Shown here one piece after another: positions 1 through 6,381 of a stretch of DNA of 9,227 nucleotides. A program made the translations under genes and the position numbers. The stretch's first letter is position 1. Every line of letters begins with the position of its first letter. A model generated the notes under the pieces. That model was not told the DNA's origin, made no database searches, and saw only the letters and a list, made by a program, of their open reading frames with translations. Source of the DNA: Cuspidothrix sp046080125 (GTDB lineage Bacteria; Cyanobacteriota; Cyanobacteriia; Cyanobacteriales; Nostocaceae); contig JBJTTJ010000077.1 in assembly GCA_046080125.1 (NCBI GenBank), positions 1-9,227 of the forward strand, read 5' to 3'.

Positions 1-140
1 TAAGTAAGTAGATGAGAATAAATCAAAGTAGATTAAGTAATGTAAAAAAAATGAGCTGCTTTGGTAGTGAGGACTTGAGTCCTCAAATGAGGAATAAATT
101 CCTCACTACAAACTTTGAATTATTCAGTCCGTTCTACTTA
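1..140 (+). repeat. MITE-like interspersed repeat, copy 1 (140 bp)
   Basis: This non-coding element recurs at 2280-2413 and 7126-7255 in the same orientation. It runs from TAAGTAAGTAGATG to CCGTTCTACTTA. The ends are imperfect terminal inverted repeats: TAAGTAGA plus, further in, GAATAAATCAAAGT on the left against GAATAATTCAAAGT on the complement of the right. The centre is a nested palindrome: outer arms GTAGTGAGGA (64-73) and TCCTCACTAC (100-109) pair perfectly, and inside lie two alternative hairpins, GAGGACT-tg-AGTCCTC (69-84) and GAGGAAT-aa-ATTCCTC (89-104). This is the longest copy. It carries two 5-bp blocks, TTGGT (61-65) and TGAGT (76-80), that copy 3 lacks. Its left edge is at the window boundary, so the true start and any target duplication cannot be seen. 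It ends 44 bp before the next start codon. Small size, inverted ends and no transposase fit a MITE; identity to a named family such as Nezha is untested. Confidence 0.85.
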
Positions 141-184
141 AGACAACAAACAAGTGATAGTATTTTTTATTAGCAAGTTGTACT

Positions 185-1267
185 ATGGCAAAAGTTAAAC
201 TGGAAAATATTAAGCGAAAATTCAACAATGTCACCGCCATCGAAGATATTAACTTAGATATTCCTGATGGGGAATTTTGGGTTTTAGTTGGCCCTTCTGG
301 TTGCGGTAAATCAACCATCTTGCGAACAATTGCAGGTTTAGAAACTGCCACATCTGGTAATTTATATATAGGCGATCGCTTAGTTAATGATATCCCAGCT
401 AGAGCGCGGGACGTAGCTATGGTATTCCAAAATTATGCACTATATCCCCATAAAACCGTAGCCGAAAACATCGCTTTTGGGTTACAAATGCGGAAAATTG
501 ATCCGAAAATCATTCAAGAAAGAGTATTAACTGTAGCTAGATCCCTAGCGCTAGATCACCTTTTAGACCGCAAACCCAAACAATTATCTGGGGGACAACA
601 ACAACGAGTAGCATTAGGAAGAGCGATCGCTCGTCAAGCACAATTATTTTTACTCGATGAACCCTTATCCAATTTAGATACTCAATTGCGAGATGATACC
701 AGAGCAGAATTAAAACAACTACATCAACAATTAGGAATAACGACAATTTATGTCACTCACGATCAAGTTGAAGCTATGACTTTAGCTGATAAAATTGTCG
801 TGCTTAACCAAGGAAAAATTCAACAAATTGGTGAACCTCAAAGTATTTATGCATTACCTGCTAATGAAATGGTAGCCAGTTTCTTGGGAAATCCACCCAT
901 GAATATTCTTCATGCTATTTACAAAAATAGCGGTTTTGATATTAGTGGACAGCTATTACCAATTCCATCCAACCTTCAACAGAATTTAAAATTGATCACA
1001 GGAGAAACTTATCATGTAGGAATACGGCCAGAACACATCAATATTACAGAAAATGCAGGAGGATTAACGGTAGAAATTAAAGTTATAGAACCTCTGGGAA
1101 GAGAAACTTTAGTGCGTGTGAGTTTACCAGGTTCTTCCATCTTTATTAATGTGCTTGGTGGGAATATTCGGCTACATCCAGGACAAAAGTTAAATCTAGA
1201 ATTAGACTTAAATCAGCTATTTCTATTTAACTCTACCACTGGAGAAAGAATTTTTCCTCTATTATAA
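185..1267 (+). CDS. ABC transporter ATP-binding protein, MalK/UgpC (CUT1) type
   Basis: Cytoplasmic ATPase subunit that would power an importer of sugars, glycosides or glycerol-phosphate-type solutes. The 360-aa length is normal for the MalK/UgpC/MsmK group. Visible motifs are Walker A GPSGCGKST (36-44), Q-loop Q82 in VFQNYALYPH, signature LSGGQQQR (134-141), Walker B LFLLDEP (154-160), D-loop SNLD (162-165) and switch histidine H192 in VTHDQ. About 120 residues after the nucleotide-binding domain form the TOBE/OB-like regulatory region, with the typical GIRPEH stretch. All catalytic residues are present, so it should be active. No permease or solute-binding gene is adjacent; in this group one ATPase often serves several importers, so an orphan location is not surprising, and the substrate cannot be read from sequence. 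ATG at 185 gives the normal N-terminus (MAKVKLENI); no good Shine-Dalgarno precedes it. Repeat copy 1 lies 44 bp upstream. Confidence 0.93.
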   Translation: MAKVKLENIKRKFNNVTAIEDINLDIPDGEFWVLVGPSGCGKSTILRTIAGLETATSGNLYIGDRLVNDIPARARDVAMVFQNYALYPHKTVAENIAFGLQMRKIDPKIIQERVLTVARSLALDHLLDRKPKQLSGGQQQRVALGRAIARQAQLFLLDEPLSNLDTQLRDDTRAELKQLHQQLGITTIYVTHDQVEAMTLADKIVVLNQGKIQQIGEPQSIYALPANEMVASFLGNPPMNILHAIYKNSGFDISGQLLPIPSNLQQNLKLITGETYHVGIRPEHINITENAGGLTVEIKVIEPLGRETLVRVSLPGSSIFINVLGGNIRLHPGQKLNLELDLNQLFLFNSTTGERIFPLL

Positions 1268-1270
1268 AAC

Positions 1271-2122
1271 CTAATTACCAGATACAACTTTCAAATCTGT
1301 AGCTTTCAAAATTTCCCTAGTATTTTGTCGCACGGTCAAAGTTGCAGTTACATCACTTTTTTCAGTTATAGGTTGTTCTAAAATGTAGACATAATCTCCA
1401 TTTTTCCAACCAGTAATACATTTACCATCTCGACAGGTAACTTTACCACCTGTTAAATCGAGACATTTTCCTTTAGCATCACACCCATTATAATTCACAT
1501 CTCCAGTACCATTTACCCCTTTCCAAGAATCCGTATTACTTAAAGTAATCGTCCACTCACCATTGCTTAAAGTTTGGTAATTACTACTTTTAGAAGTATC
1601 CCTTGGTGATTCTTTTTCTCCATCTTCACTTATTACCTCCATTTTGGTAATAATGGATTCTTGACGAGTTTTTCCACAAGGTTCTGCACTTTGACAATCA
1701 TTAACTGATTGTGTTTCATACACTAAACGAACTTTTTTATCAATAAAGTTTTTATCCTGTTCGCAAATTTCAAAAGTCGCACCAACTTTATGTTCAATTC
1801 CTTTTTTATCTACTAGGGTGACGTAACACATTAAATCACCATTGACTAACTCCTTAACTGTTCCTACTTTGGGTTTTTTACCTTCTTTTTTCTGATTTTT
1901 ATTACTATCCACATTTTTACGGACAAGTGTTCGCTTAGATTCTGGATTATTTTCCTCCTCTTTTGTTTTTGTTTCAGTTGCTACAAGTGGAGAGGTTTCC
2001 GTGCGACTTTGTTTAACAGTATTACTCGCATCTTCTTTAATTGTCTCTTTTAGAGTATTCCCACAACTTGTCAGAGATATACAGGTAAAAATTACCGCAA
2101 TTAGGGGTGTTATTTTTTCCAT
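1271..2122 (-). CDS. Cysteine-rich putative lipoprotein of unknown function
   Basis: I do not recognise the family. The 283-aa product begins with a short charged n-region, a hydrophobic core (about 5-19) and a lipobox LTSC with C20 as the lipidation site, so a membrane-anchored lipoprotein is likely. Residues 21-85 are a low-complexity hydrophilic linker rich in K, E, T and N. Two globular modules follow: about 86-165 (cysteines 99, 120, 143, 149) and about 181-280 (cysteines 214, 220, 230, 235, with the pattern GCDAKGKC...CRDGKC). Eight cysteines after the lipidated one suggest disulfides outside the cytoplasm; that is inference. The gene converges on the ABC ATPase with only 3 bp between stop codons, leaving no room for a separate terminator. 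No Shine-Dalgarno is visible before ATG. The 157 bp upstream, before repeat copy 2, contains no gene I can support and should hold the promoter. Confidence 0.8.
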   Translation of the reverse strand: MEKITPLIAVIFTCISLTSCGNTLKETIKEDASNTVKQSRTETSPLVATETKTKEEENNPESKRTLVRKNVDSNKNQKKEGKKPKVGTVKELVNGDLMCYVTLVDKKGIEHKVGATFEICEQDKNFIDKKVRLVYETQSVNDCQSAEPCGKTRQESIITKMEVISEDGEKESPRDTSKSSNYQTLSNGEWTITLSNTDSWKGVNGTGDVNYNGCDAKGKCLDLTGGKVTCRDGKCITGWKNGDYVYILEQPITEKSDVTATLTVRQNTREILKATDLKVVSGN

Positions 2123-2279
2123 GGTAGAGCATCATTAGACTTACTCTTCTTAAATACACCATATTTGATCGTGATAGCTTATGAGCTTCATCTTTCGTAA
2201 CTTTATATCTGATGATGATGCAAGGAGTAAAGCATTAGCTAAACCCCTACAGGAGAAATCAATAACAGGATATTCAGTC

Positions 2280-2413
2280 TAAGTAAGTAGATGAGAATAA
2301 GTCAAAGTAGATTAAGTAATATAAAAAAATGAGCTGCTTTGGTAGTGAGGACTCCTCAAATGAGGAATAAATTCCTCACTACAAACTTTGAATTATTCAG
2401 TCCGTTCTACTTA
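2280..2413 (+). repeat. MITE-like interspersed repeat, copy 2 (134 bp)
   Basis: Same element and orientation as 1-140. Compared with copy 1 it has two substitutions (AATAAG for AATAAA and AATA for AATG near the left end), one A fewer in the A-run, and lacks the 5-bp TGAGT block, which shortens one inner hairpin. The flanks carry AGTCTAA at 2276-2282 and again at 2413-2419, a possible 7-bp target duplication. A 2-bp TA duplication would also fit all three copies, so the exact boundary is unsettled. The right edge overlaps the stop codon of the minus-strand Uma2 gene. The left flank also has TATTCAGTC (2271-2279), identical to nine bases near the element's own right end (121-129 in copy 1), which could be chance or a remnant of another copy. 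Confidence 0.88.
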
Positions 2414-3178
2414 GTCTAAATCAGGTTCAACACCAAGCGATCGCAGTTGGGCAATTAATCTTTCTGTTTTTTGCCTTTCCCGTTCAGCTTTCTGTCGTTC
2501 TTGTTCAGCTTTCTGTCGTTCTTGTTCTGTACTTGTTAAAACCCAATTACCATTTTGATCATACCAACGTAACCAAGGCATTTCTACATCTTGATAACTT
2601 CCTTGCCACACTCCTAAACCTAATTCTATTTCTGGAATCCAAAACCGATCATTTGATAAATTTACTTCAGCATAACGAGCGCCATTTAACTGAAACATTC
2701 TAAATTCAGATTGATAACGATCAAAAATGGCGTAATAGGGTATTCTTAAAATTTGTTCGTAAACTTCCCATTTACCAGGAGGTTTTTCCACATCTCTTAA
2801 TATTTGCCCTGGGTCTTCTTTTTCTGTTCCAGGTGAGAGTAATTCCACGATAATATGCGGGTTTACTCCTTCTTGCCACACTACATAACTCAACCTTAAA
2901 TCTTGATTTTCATACAGATAGGGTACACCTAAAACTCCAAACCAATCTGGGCGCTTATACCATAAAGGATGACGCAGATCATAGTACAGATTCAGATCAC
3001 TACCTGTAAATATATCTTCTCTGGAATAATTTGGTGGACGGAATGTTTCTGCTAATAATTGTGGTTGCAATAAATGAAATTGATCTGGCAAACCAGGTTC
3101 CTCCGGGTCTTCGCTAGGAAGATCATACATTGTTGGTAATGTTTCTTTAGGGGAAAGTGGCGGATCTGTTTGATACAT
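2411..3178 (-). CDS. Uma2 family (DUF820) putative PD-(D/E)XK endonuclease with C-terminal coiled coil
   Basis: The 255-aa product matches the DUF820/Uma2 family, greatly expanded in cyanobacteria and predicted to have a restriction-endonuclease-like fold; its substrate and role are not established. The family pattern is visible: RPDWFGVLGVP with D78, VELLSPGTEKED with E112, then GKWEVYEQILRIPYYAIFD, where the family has its conserved Lys/Tyr helix and (V/I)xD strand. Residues about 218-247 form a charged coiled coil of repeated ERQKAEQ units, common at the C-terminus of this family. I place the start at the ATG ending at 3178. AGGA lies nine bases ahead of it, while the upstream in-frame TTG (3187) would put that AGGA against the start. 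The TAA stop (2411-2413) lies inside repeat copy 2; removing the repeat restores a stop at the same residue. No partner gene is adjacent, so a stand-alone role is possible. Confidence 0.88.
   Translation of the reverse strand: MYQTDPPLSPKETLPTMYDLPSEDPEEPGLPDQFHLLQPQLLAETFRPPNYSREDIFTGSDLNLYYDLRHPLWYKRPDWFGVLGVPYLYENQDLRLSYVVWQEGVNPHIIVELLSPGTEKEDPGQILRDVEKPPGKWEVYEQILRIPYYAIFDRYQSEFRMFQLNGARYAEVNLSNDRFWIPEIELGLGVWQGSYQDVEMPWLRWYDQNGNWVLTSTEQERQKAEQERQKAERERQKTERLIAQLRSLGVEPDLD
2462..2524 (-). repeat. Coding 21-bp tandem repeat (three units) in the Uma2 gene
   Basis: Two exactly identical 21-bp units, 2483-2503 and 2504-2524, follow a degenerate third unit at 2462-2482. Each unit encodes one seven-residue step (ERQKAEQ-like), so adding or losing a unit would lengthen or shorten the coiled coil by one heptad without a frameshift. 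Exact identity of the two units indicates recent duplication or homogenisation. Confidence 0.8.
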
Positions 3179-3266
3179 TCTTAACAATCCTAAAGATGAA
3201 ATTTCTGTTTCTATTATCTAATAAGATGATCCTGATTGTAAAGACGATGGTTACTCTGTATTTTCC

Positions 3267-3294
3267 TAGGGGCAATTCATGAATCGCCCCCTAC
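3267..3294. terminator. GC-rich palindrome downstream of the M48 protease gene
   Basis: GGGGC (3269-3273) pairs with GCCCC (3286-3290) around the palindromic core ATTCATGAAT, with one A/C mismatch; TAG and CTA extend the stem outside after a bulged C. Such GGGGC-ATTCATGAAT-GCCCC units occur as dispersed repeats in cyanobacterial genomes. It lies about 50 bp past the stop of the minus-strand protease gene and ahead of the Uma2 gene, so it may end or stabilise the protease transcript. No clear T-run follows on either strand, so factor-independent termination is uncertain. Confidence 0.5.
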
Positions 3295-3342
3295 AATGTA
3301 TATTACATCTTTATCTCGATCTCCTAAATTATTCAATTCTGA

Positions 3343-4305
3343 TTAATCAGATTTTCTGATTTTGTTAATTTCTTGTTGCAATTTTTCGATTTCTTTACGT
3401 AATATTTCCGCTTCATGATTAGGTGTTTCTGGCGTAACATTGACCGCTCCAGATGCAGGAGATTTTTGATAGTTTCCGCGTTTAATTTGTTGATATTCTG
3501 CTGATACTGACCACCTGCGTAAATAATGTAATCTCTCTACGGGAAAAGGATGACTTAGCATCATGCCTTGAGCACCATTATAGAGGAGAAACTTATATAC
3601 TTGATTTAGCCCATCCTCATCTAAAGCTTGATATTTTTCCGACTGTTGAATAAATTCCTGTAAACTACATTCATGGGCATATTTATGACTACCGCCAGAA
3701 ATTTTCATCATAGATGTCATGACTGGGTTTAAATCGTCCAGGACTAATAAAGCTGCTCGATCTGCCGATAACTCAGCTTTGCGTCGCCACTCAAAAAAGG
3801 CATAAATCAAAGCTTGGCTGACAAAATTCCCTAAACCTAGGGTTAATTCGCCAATAGCTTCAGCCGCACTCATTGCCCATATCGCCATTTGAATTAAAAT
3901 GGAATGACCACATTTAATATGTCCCAGTTCATGAGCTAATACTGAGCGAATTTCTGCTTCATTCAGTAAATCTAGTAACCCAGTGTTAACAACTATGTAA
4001 GGATTTTCTTGTCCTAGTGCATAACTGTTCACCTGGGGATTTTGGGAGATAAACAGCGCGGGTTCTGGATAAATATCCAAATCTCGCACACATTCCCGAA
4101 ACATCTGGTAAATAGTGGAATATTGGCGCGGTCCAACTTGAATGGAATTACCCATTAAATAGACGAGTTGAGGACGTTCATAGATAAACTCTACAAACTT
4201 ACGAGCAATTAAATCAAAGCCTGGTAAGCTGCGTAAAGCCTCCTCTGCTTGACGATCTAGGGGATGTTTAAAGGCTTCACTAGAAATTCCTGGATAAGTT
4301 GGCAT
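3343..4305 (-). CDS. M48 family zinc metalloprotease
   Basis: The 320-aa product is a gluzincin-type peptidase of the M48 (HtpX/Oma1-like) superfamily. The zinc motif HELGH is at 125-129 (ligands H125 and H129, catalytic E126), followed by GH at 133-134. The third zinc ligand is probably E178 in the RRKAELSADRAAL helix, the usual ExxxD arrangement. Before the motif stands NPYIVVNTGLLDLL, the strand-helix typical of M48. A moderately hydrophobic stretch (about 135-170) lies between the ligands. There are no multiple membrane spans as in HtpX and no signal peptide, so a soluble or peripherally membrane-bound cytoplasmic enzyme is likely. The C-terminus (about 298-318) is a short charged coiled coil. 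All catalytic residues are present. The substrate is unknown; the family works in protein quality control. It is divergent from the helicase-like gene at 4438, with 132 bp between starts. Confidence 0.9.
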   Translation of the reverse strand: MPTYPGISSEAFKHPLDRQAEEALRSLPGFDLIARKFVEFIYERPQLVYLMGNSIQVGPRQYSTIYQMFRECVRDLDIYPEPALFISQNPQVNSYALGQENPYIVVNTGLLDLLNEAEIRSVLAHELGHIKCGHSILIQMAIWAMSAAEAIGELTLGLGNFVSQALIYAFFEWRRKAELSADRAALLVLDDLNPVMTSMMKISGGSHKYAHECSLQEFIQQSEKYQALDEDGLNQVYKFLLYNGAQGMMLSHPFPVERLHYLRRWSVSAEYQQIKRGNYQKSPASGAVNVTPETPNHEAEILRKEIEKLQQEINKIRKSD

Positions 4306-4341
4306 AATTTTAGGAGAATAGGTGAATGCTCATTAGGATAA

Positions 4342-4371
4342 TTGACAACTAACTAATGACAACATGATACT
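4342..4371 (+). promoter_or_regulatory. Candidate sigma70-type promoter for the gene at 4438
   Basis: A perfect TTGACA (4342-4347) is followed after 18 bp by GATACT (4366-4371), a four-of-six match to TATAAT, which would place transcription start about 60 bp before the GTG start. The same stretch contains two TGACAAC heptamers (4343-4349 and 4357-4363) in a degenerate seven-base periodic series, so the TTGACA may be part of a heptamer repeat. It also lies upstream of the divergent protease gene. Moderate to weak evidence. Confidence 0.35.
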
Positions 4372-4421
4372 AAGTGAGTATGGCTAATGCCACCCCTGGT
4401 TAACAAAAAAAATTAATCGTT

Positions 4422-4445
4422 ATGGAACGAAAAGTGCGTGATTGA
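4422..4445 (+). other. Possible seven-codon leader ORF overlapping a GTG start
   Basis: ATG at 4422 opens a reading frame of seven codons (MERKVRD) that stops with TGA at 4443-4445, five bases after the GTG start (4438) of the helicase-like gene and in a different frame. Such an overlap can couple translation or dampen a weak GTG start. It may be chance; no strong Shine-Dalgarno precedes the ATG. Confidence 0.2.
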
Positions 4446-5982
4446 GGCAGAAGTTCATTTGTCATTGCATAACTTCCTGCGATCGCAGGACGGGTTTCCT
4501 TCCTGGCCCCATCATTTGACGATGGCTAGGTTGGTGGCACGCGCTTTGCGTTTAGGACGTAGTGCTTTAATTCAAGTCGGGGCAGTCTGTGGACATCAAG
4601 GGCGATATCGCACCAGTTTTATCGCCTCCGCTTTAATGTGGCACGGTTCTGTGATTATTGTCGCTACGGAAACTGTCCAACAACGTTTGTTAAAGGTGGA
4701 AATTCCCCGTCTGCAACAATGGCTACCAGCAAATAAGCCCATTAGAACGGGTGACGCTTGGCCAAGTCCTGATTTTCACGGGTTGCTGTTAACTTCCCCC
4801 CAAGCTTGGTTAAAATCACAATTGGCTAATAACAATCTATTTCCCGCCAATGTTCCCACAATTGTTGATGGGGTTGACGATTTGGAGGACTGGGTGCGTT
4901 CTGAACTTACTCAAACCATTGAACCCCATGACTGGGATCAATTAATGTTGGCTTATCCCTACCAAGCAGAAATAATTCGGGAAGTTAAGGTAGAACTAAC
5001 ATATAAATTATTTCAACATCCCGAAAATCCCTATCACTGTTATCTCATTTCTCAGCCGGAAATCGAGATCTTACAAGATTTATATTCGGCTTTTGATGAA
5101 CACAATCTTCCCGATACTTGGCGGAATTTTTGGCAACAATTCTCACACTTAGAAAACTCTACTTCTTCACCTTTATTCTGGGCAACTATCACCCGTCGTC
5201 AAGGTCTATTTTCTTTACATTCCGCCCCTATAGAATTGAGCAAAATTCTCGCCCCAGTTTGGCAACGTCAACCTGTAGTTTTAATTGCTAGTGCTTTAGA
5301 ACCAGAAACGGAAGCACCTTTATTTCGCCAACGCTTGGGTTTAGAAGATGTGACTTGCTTGAAATTTGCCCCGGATAGTCAGGGAGAAGCAATTCAATTG
5401 TATGTCCCCTACAAGCTACCTTTACCAAATACACCGGAATTTGCACCAGCTTTAATTCACCAAATCCGTACTTTGTTATGTTTAAGTGCCACAGCCCCAG
5501 GTATGACAGTGATTTTAGTGGGAGATGTACCACTTAAAGGTAAGGTGGGGGCAATTTTAGCTTCAGAATTTGGCTCACGGGTGCAAGTGGAAAAAACTTG
5601 TTTAGATGAAAATGGCATTTTGATTAGTGGTTGGGAATTTTGGCGATCGCATCAAGGAGTTTTACCAGCACCACGATTATTAATTATTGCCACTTTACCC
5701 TTACCATCCTTGGAAAATCCTTTAGTAGGAGGGAGAGTGGCTTATTACAAGCAATCGCACCAAGATTGGTTTCGTCTGTATTTGTTACCGACAGCCATGA
5801 ATGAATTGCAAAGAGCGATCGCACCCGTCCGCGAAACCCAAGGTATCGTCGCTTTACTAGATAGTCGTGTCGTTAACCGCAGCTATGGTGCTCAAATCCT
5901 CTCTTCTCTTAGTCCCCTAGCACGCTTAAACTATCTCGATCCCAGTTTATTCTCCTCTGTACATGAAGATAATTCCGACTAA
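4438..5982 (+). CDS. DinG/XPD-like superfamily 2 helicase homologue with degenerate catalytic motifs
   Basis: The 514-aa product has the layout of a DinG/YoaA-type helicase but is shorter than DinG and lacks key residues. The P-loop position (46-60, around QVGAVCGHQGRYRTS) has no GKT/GKS. The strand and motif Ia region VIIVATETVQQRLL (72-85) follow as expected. The DEAH position reads IVDGVDDLED (142-151). The C-terminal half keeps the family hallmark: LPLPSLENPL, YLLPTAMNELQ (motif VI helix), LLDSR (473-477) and SYG (482-484). The expected QxxGRxxR has become QRAIAPVR (458-465). No four-cysteine iron-sulfur cluster pattern is apparent. The N-terminal WPHHLTMARLVARALRLGRSALIQ resembles the Q-motif/motif I approach. 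I infer a pseudo-helicase, perhaps a nucleic-acid-binding or regulatory protein, conserved rather than decaying because the frame is intact. The GTG start is the first possible one after an in-frame stop at 4414. Confidence 0.75.
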   Translation: MIEAEVHLSLHNFLRSQDGFPSWPHHLTMARLVARALRLGRSALIQVGAVCGHQGRYRTSFIASALMWHGSVIIVATETVQQRLLKVEIPRLQQWLPANKPIRTGDAWPSPDFHGLLLTSPQAWLKSQLANNNLFPANVPTIVDGVDDLEDWVRSELTQTIEPHDWDQLMLAYPYQAEIIREVKVELTYKLFQHPENPYHCYLISQPEIEILQDLYSAFDEHNLPDTWRNFWQQFSHLENSTSSPLFWATITRRQGLFSLHSAPIELSKILAPVWQRQPVVLIASALEPETEAPLFRQRLGLEDVTCLKFAPDSQGEAIQLYVPYKLPLPNTPEFAPALIHQIRTLLCLSATAPGMTVILVGDVPLKGKVGAILASEFGSRVQVEKTCLDENGILISGWEFWRSHQGVLPAPRLLIIATLPLPSLENPLVGGRVAYYKQSHQDWFRLYLLPTAMNELQRAIAPVRETQGIVALLDSRVVNRSYGAQILSSLSPLARLNYLDPSLFSSVHEDNSD

Positions 5983-6062
5983 TTACTGGCAATAATCACC
6001 GACCAACGACTAATTTCTATTAAAATCTAAGTTGAACACTCCAACAAGCAAATTATCAAATT

Positions 6063-6281
6063 ATGGGTGAAGCAAAACGGCGTAAAAACACATTAGGATC
6101 AGAATACGGCCAAGACACCACCAAAATCCTACCTTGGATTCCCATCACCAAAACCCAAGCTTCACAATTTGTATCTATCACAACTCGTGGCGCTTGGATA
6201 GGAATTGGCATGATGGTTTTTCTATGGGTAACAGTCCGTTTTATCGGTCCTGCCTTTGGCTGGTGGAAAACTGTTGGGTAA
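6063..6281 (+). CDS. DUF2839 family single-span membrane microprotein
   Basis: The 72-aa product matches the DUF2839 family of small cyanobacterial proteins of unknown function. The N-terminus MGEAKRRK is the family hallmark, followed by ILPWIPITKTQA. One transmembrane segment spans about 44-66 (GAWIGIGMMVFLWVTVRFIGPAF). It ends with GWWKTVG. Basic residues near the N-terminus suggest that end stays in the cytoplasm. It lies 80 bp after the helicase-like gene in the same direction and might share its transcript, but no terminator or promoter was clear between them. The gap holds only a short degenerate heptamer series near 6000-6013. The length is normal for the family. Confidence 0.88.
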   Translation: MGEAKRRKNTLGSEYGQDTTKILPWIPITKTQASQFVSITTRGAWIGIGMMVFLWVTVRFIGPAFGWWKTVG

Positions 6282-6284
6282 TTG

Positions 6285-6326
6285 GTCAGTTGTCAGTTGT
6301 TAGTGGTCAGTTGTCAGTTGTCAGTA
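6285..6326 (+). repeat. Heptameric short tandem repeat, six units
   Basis: Six consecutive seven-base units of the type GTCAGTT fill 42 bp. They also read as a 21-bp unit repeated twice (6285-6305 and 6306-6326), differing only in the last heptamer (GTTAGTG versus GTCAGTA). Such heptamer STRR tracts are common between genes of heterocystous cyanobacteria and have no settled function. It starts four bases after the DUF2839 stop. Confidence 0.9.
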
Positions 6327-6381
6327 GAAAAAATCTGTCCCTCTGCTTCCCTACCTGTTTCTCCTTAACTCCTAAAATAAA

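Noticed and set aside
51..173. A 40-codon plus-strand reading frame beginning inside repeat copy 1
   Set aside because: The 5-bp deletion in copies 2 and 3 breaks the frame, so coding is not conserved among copies; the constraint is on the palindrome.
124..351. Minus-strand 75-aa frame over the start of the ABC gene
   Set aside because: It lies antisense to conserved ABC residues, including Walker A, and runs into the repeat; it is a shadow frame.
2123..2279. Possible small gene or RNA between the lipoprotein and repeat copy 2
   Set aside because: No start codon with a ribosome site and adequate frame, and no clear stem; it most likely holds the lipoprotein promoter, though I could not identify a convincing one.
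3179..3187. TTG at 3187 as the Uma2 start
   Set aside because: The AGGA motif is too close to the TTG and well spaced for the ATG at 3176-3178; family members also typically begin at MYQTDPP.
2411..4305. Uma2 plus M48 protease as a defence or toxin system
   Set aside because: The two genes are separated by 164 bp with a palindrome between, both families are common stand-alone genes in cyanobacteria, and no defence partner or mobile-island marker is present.
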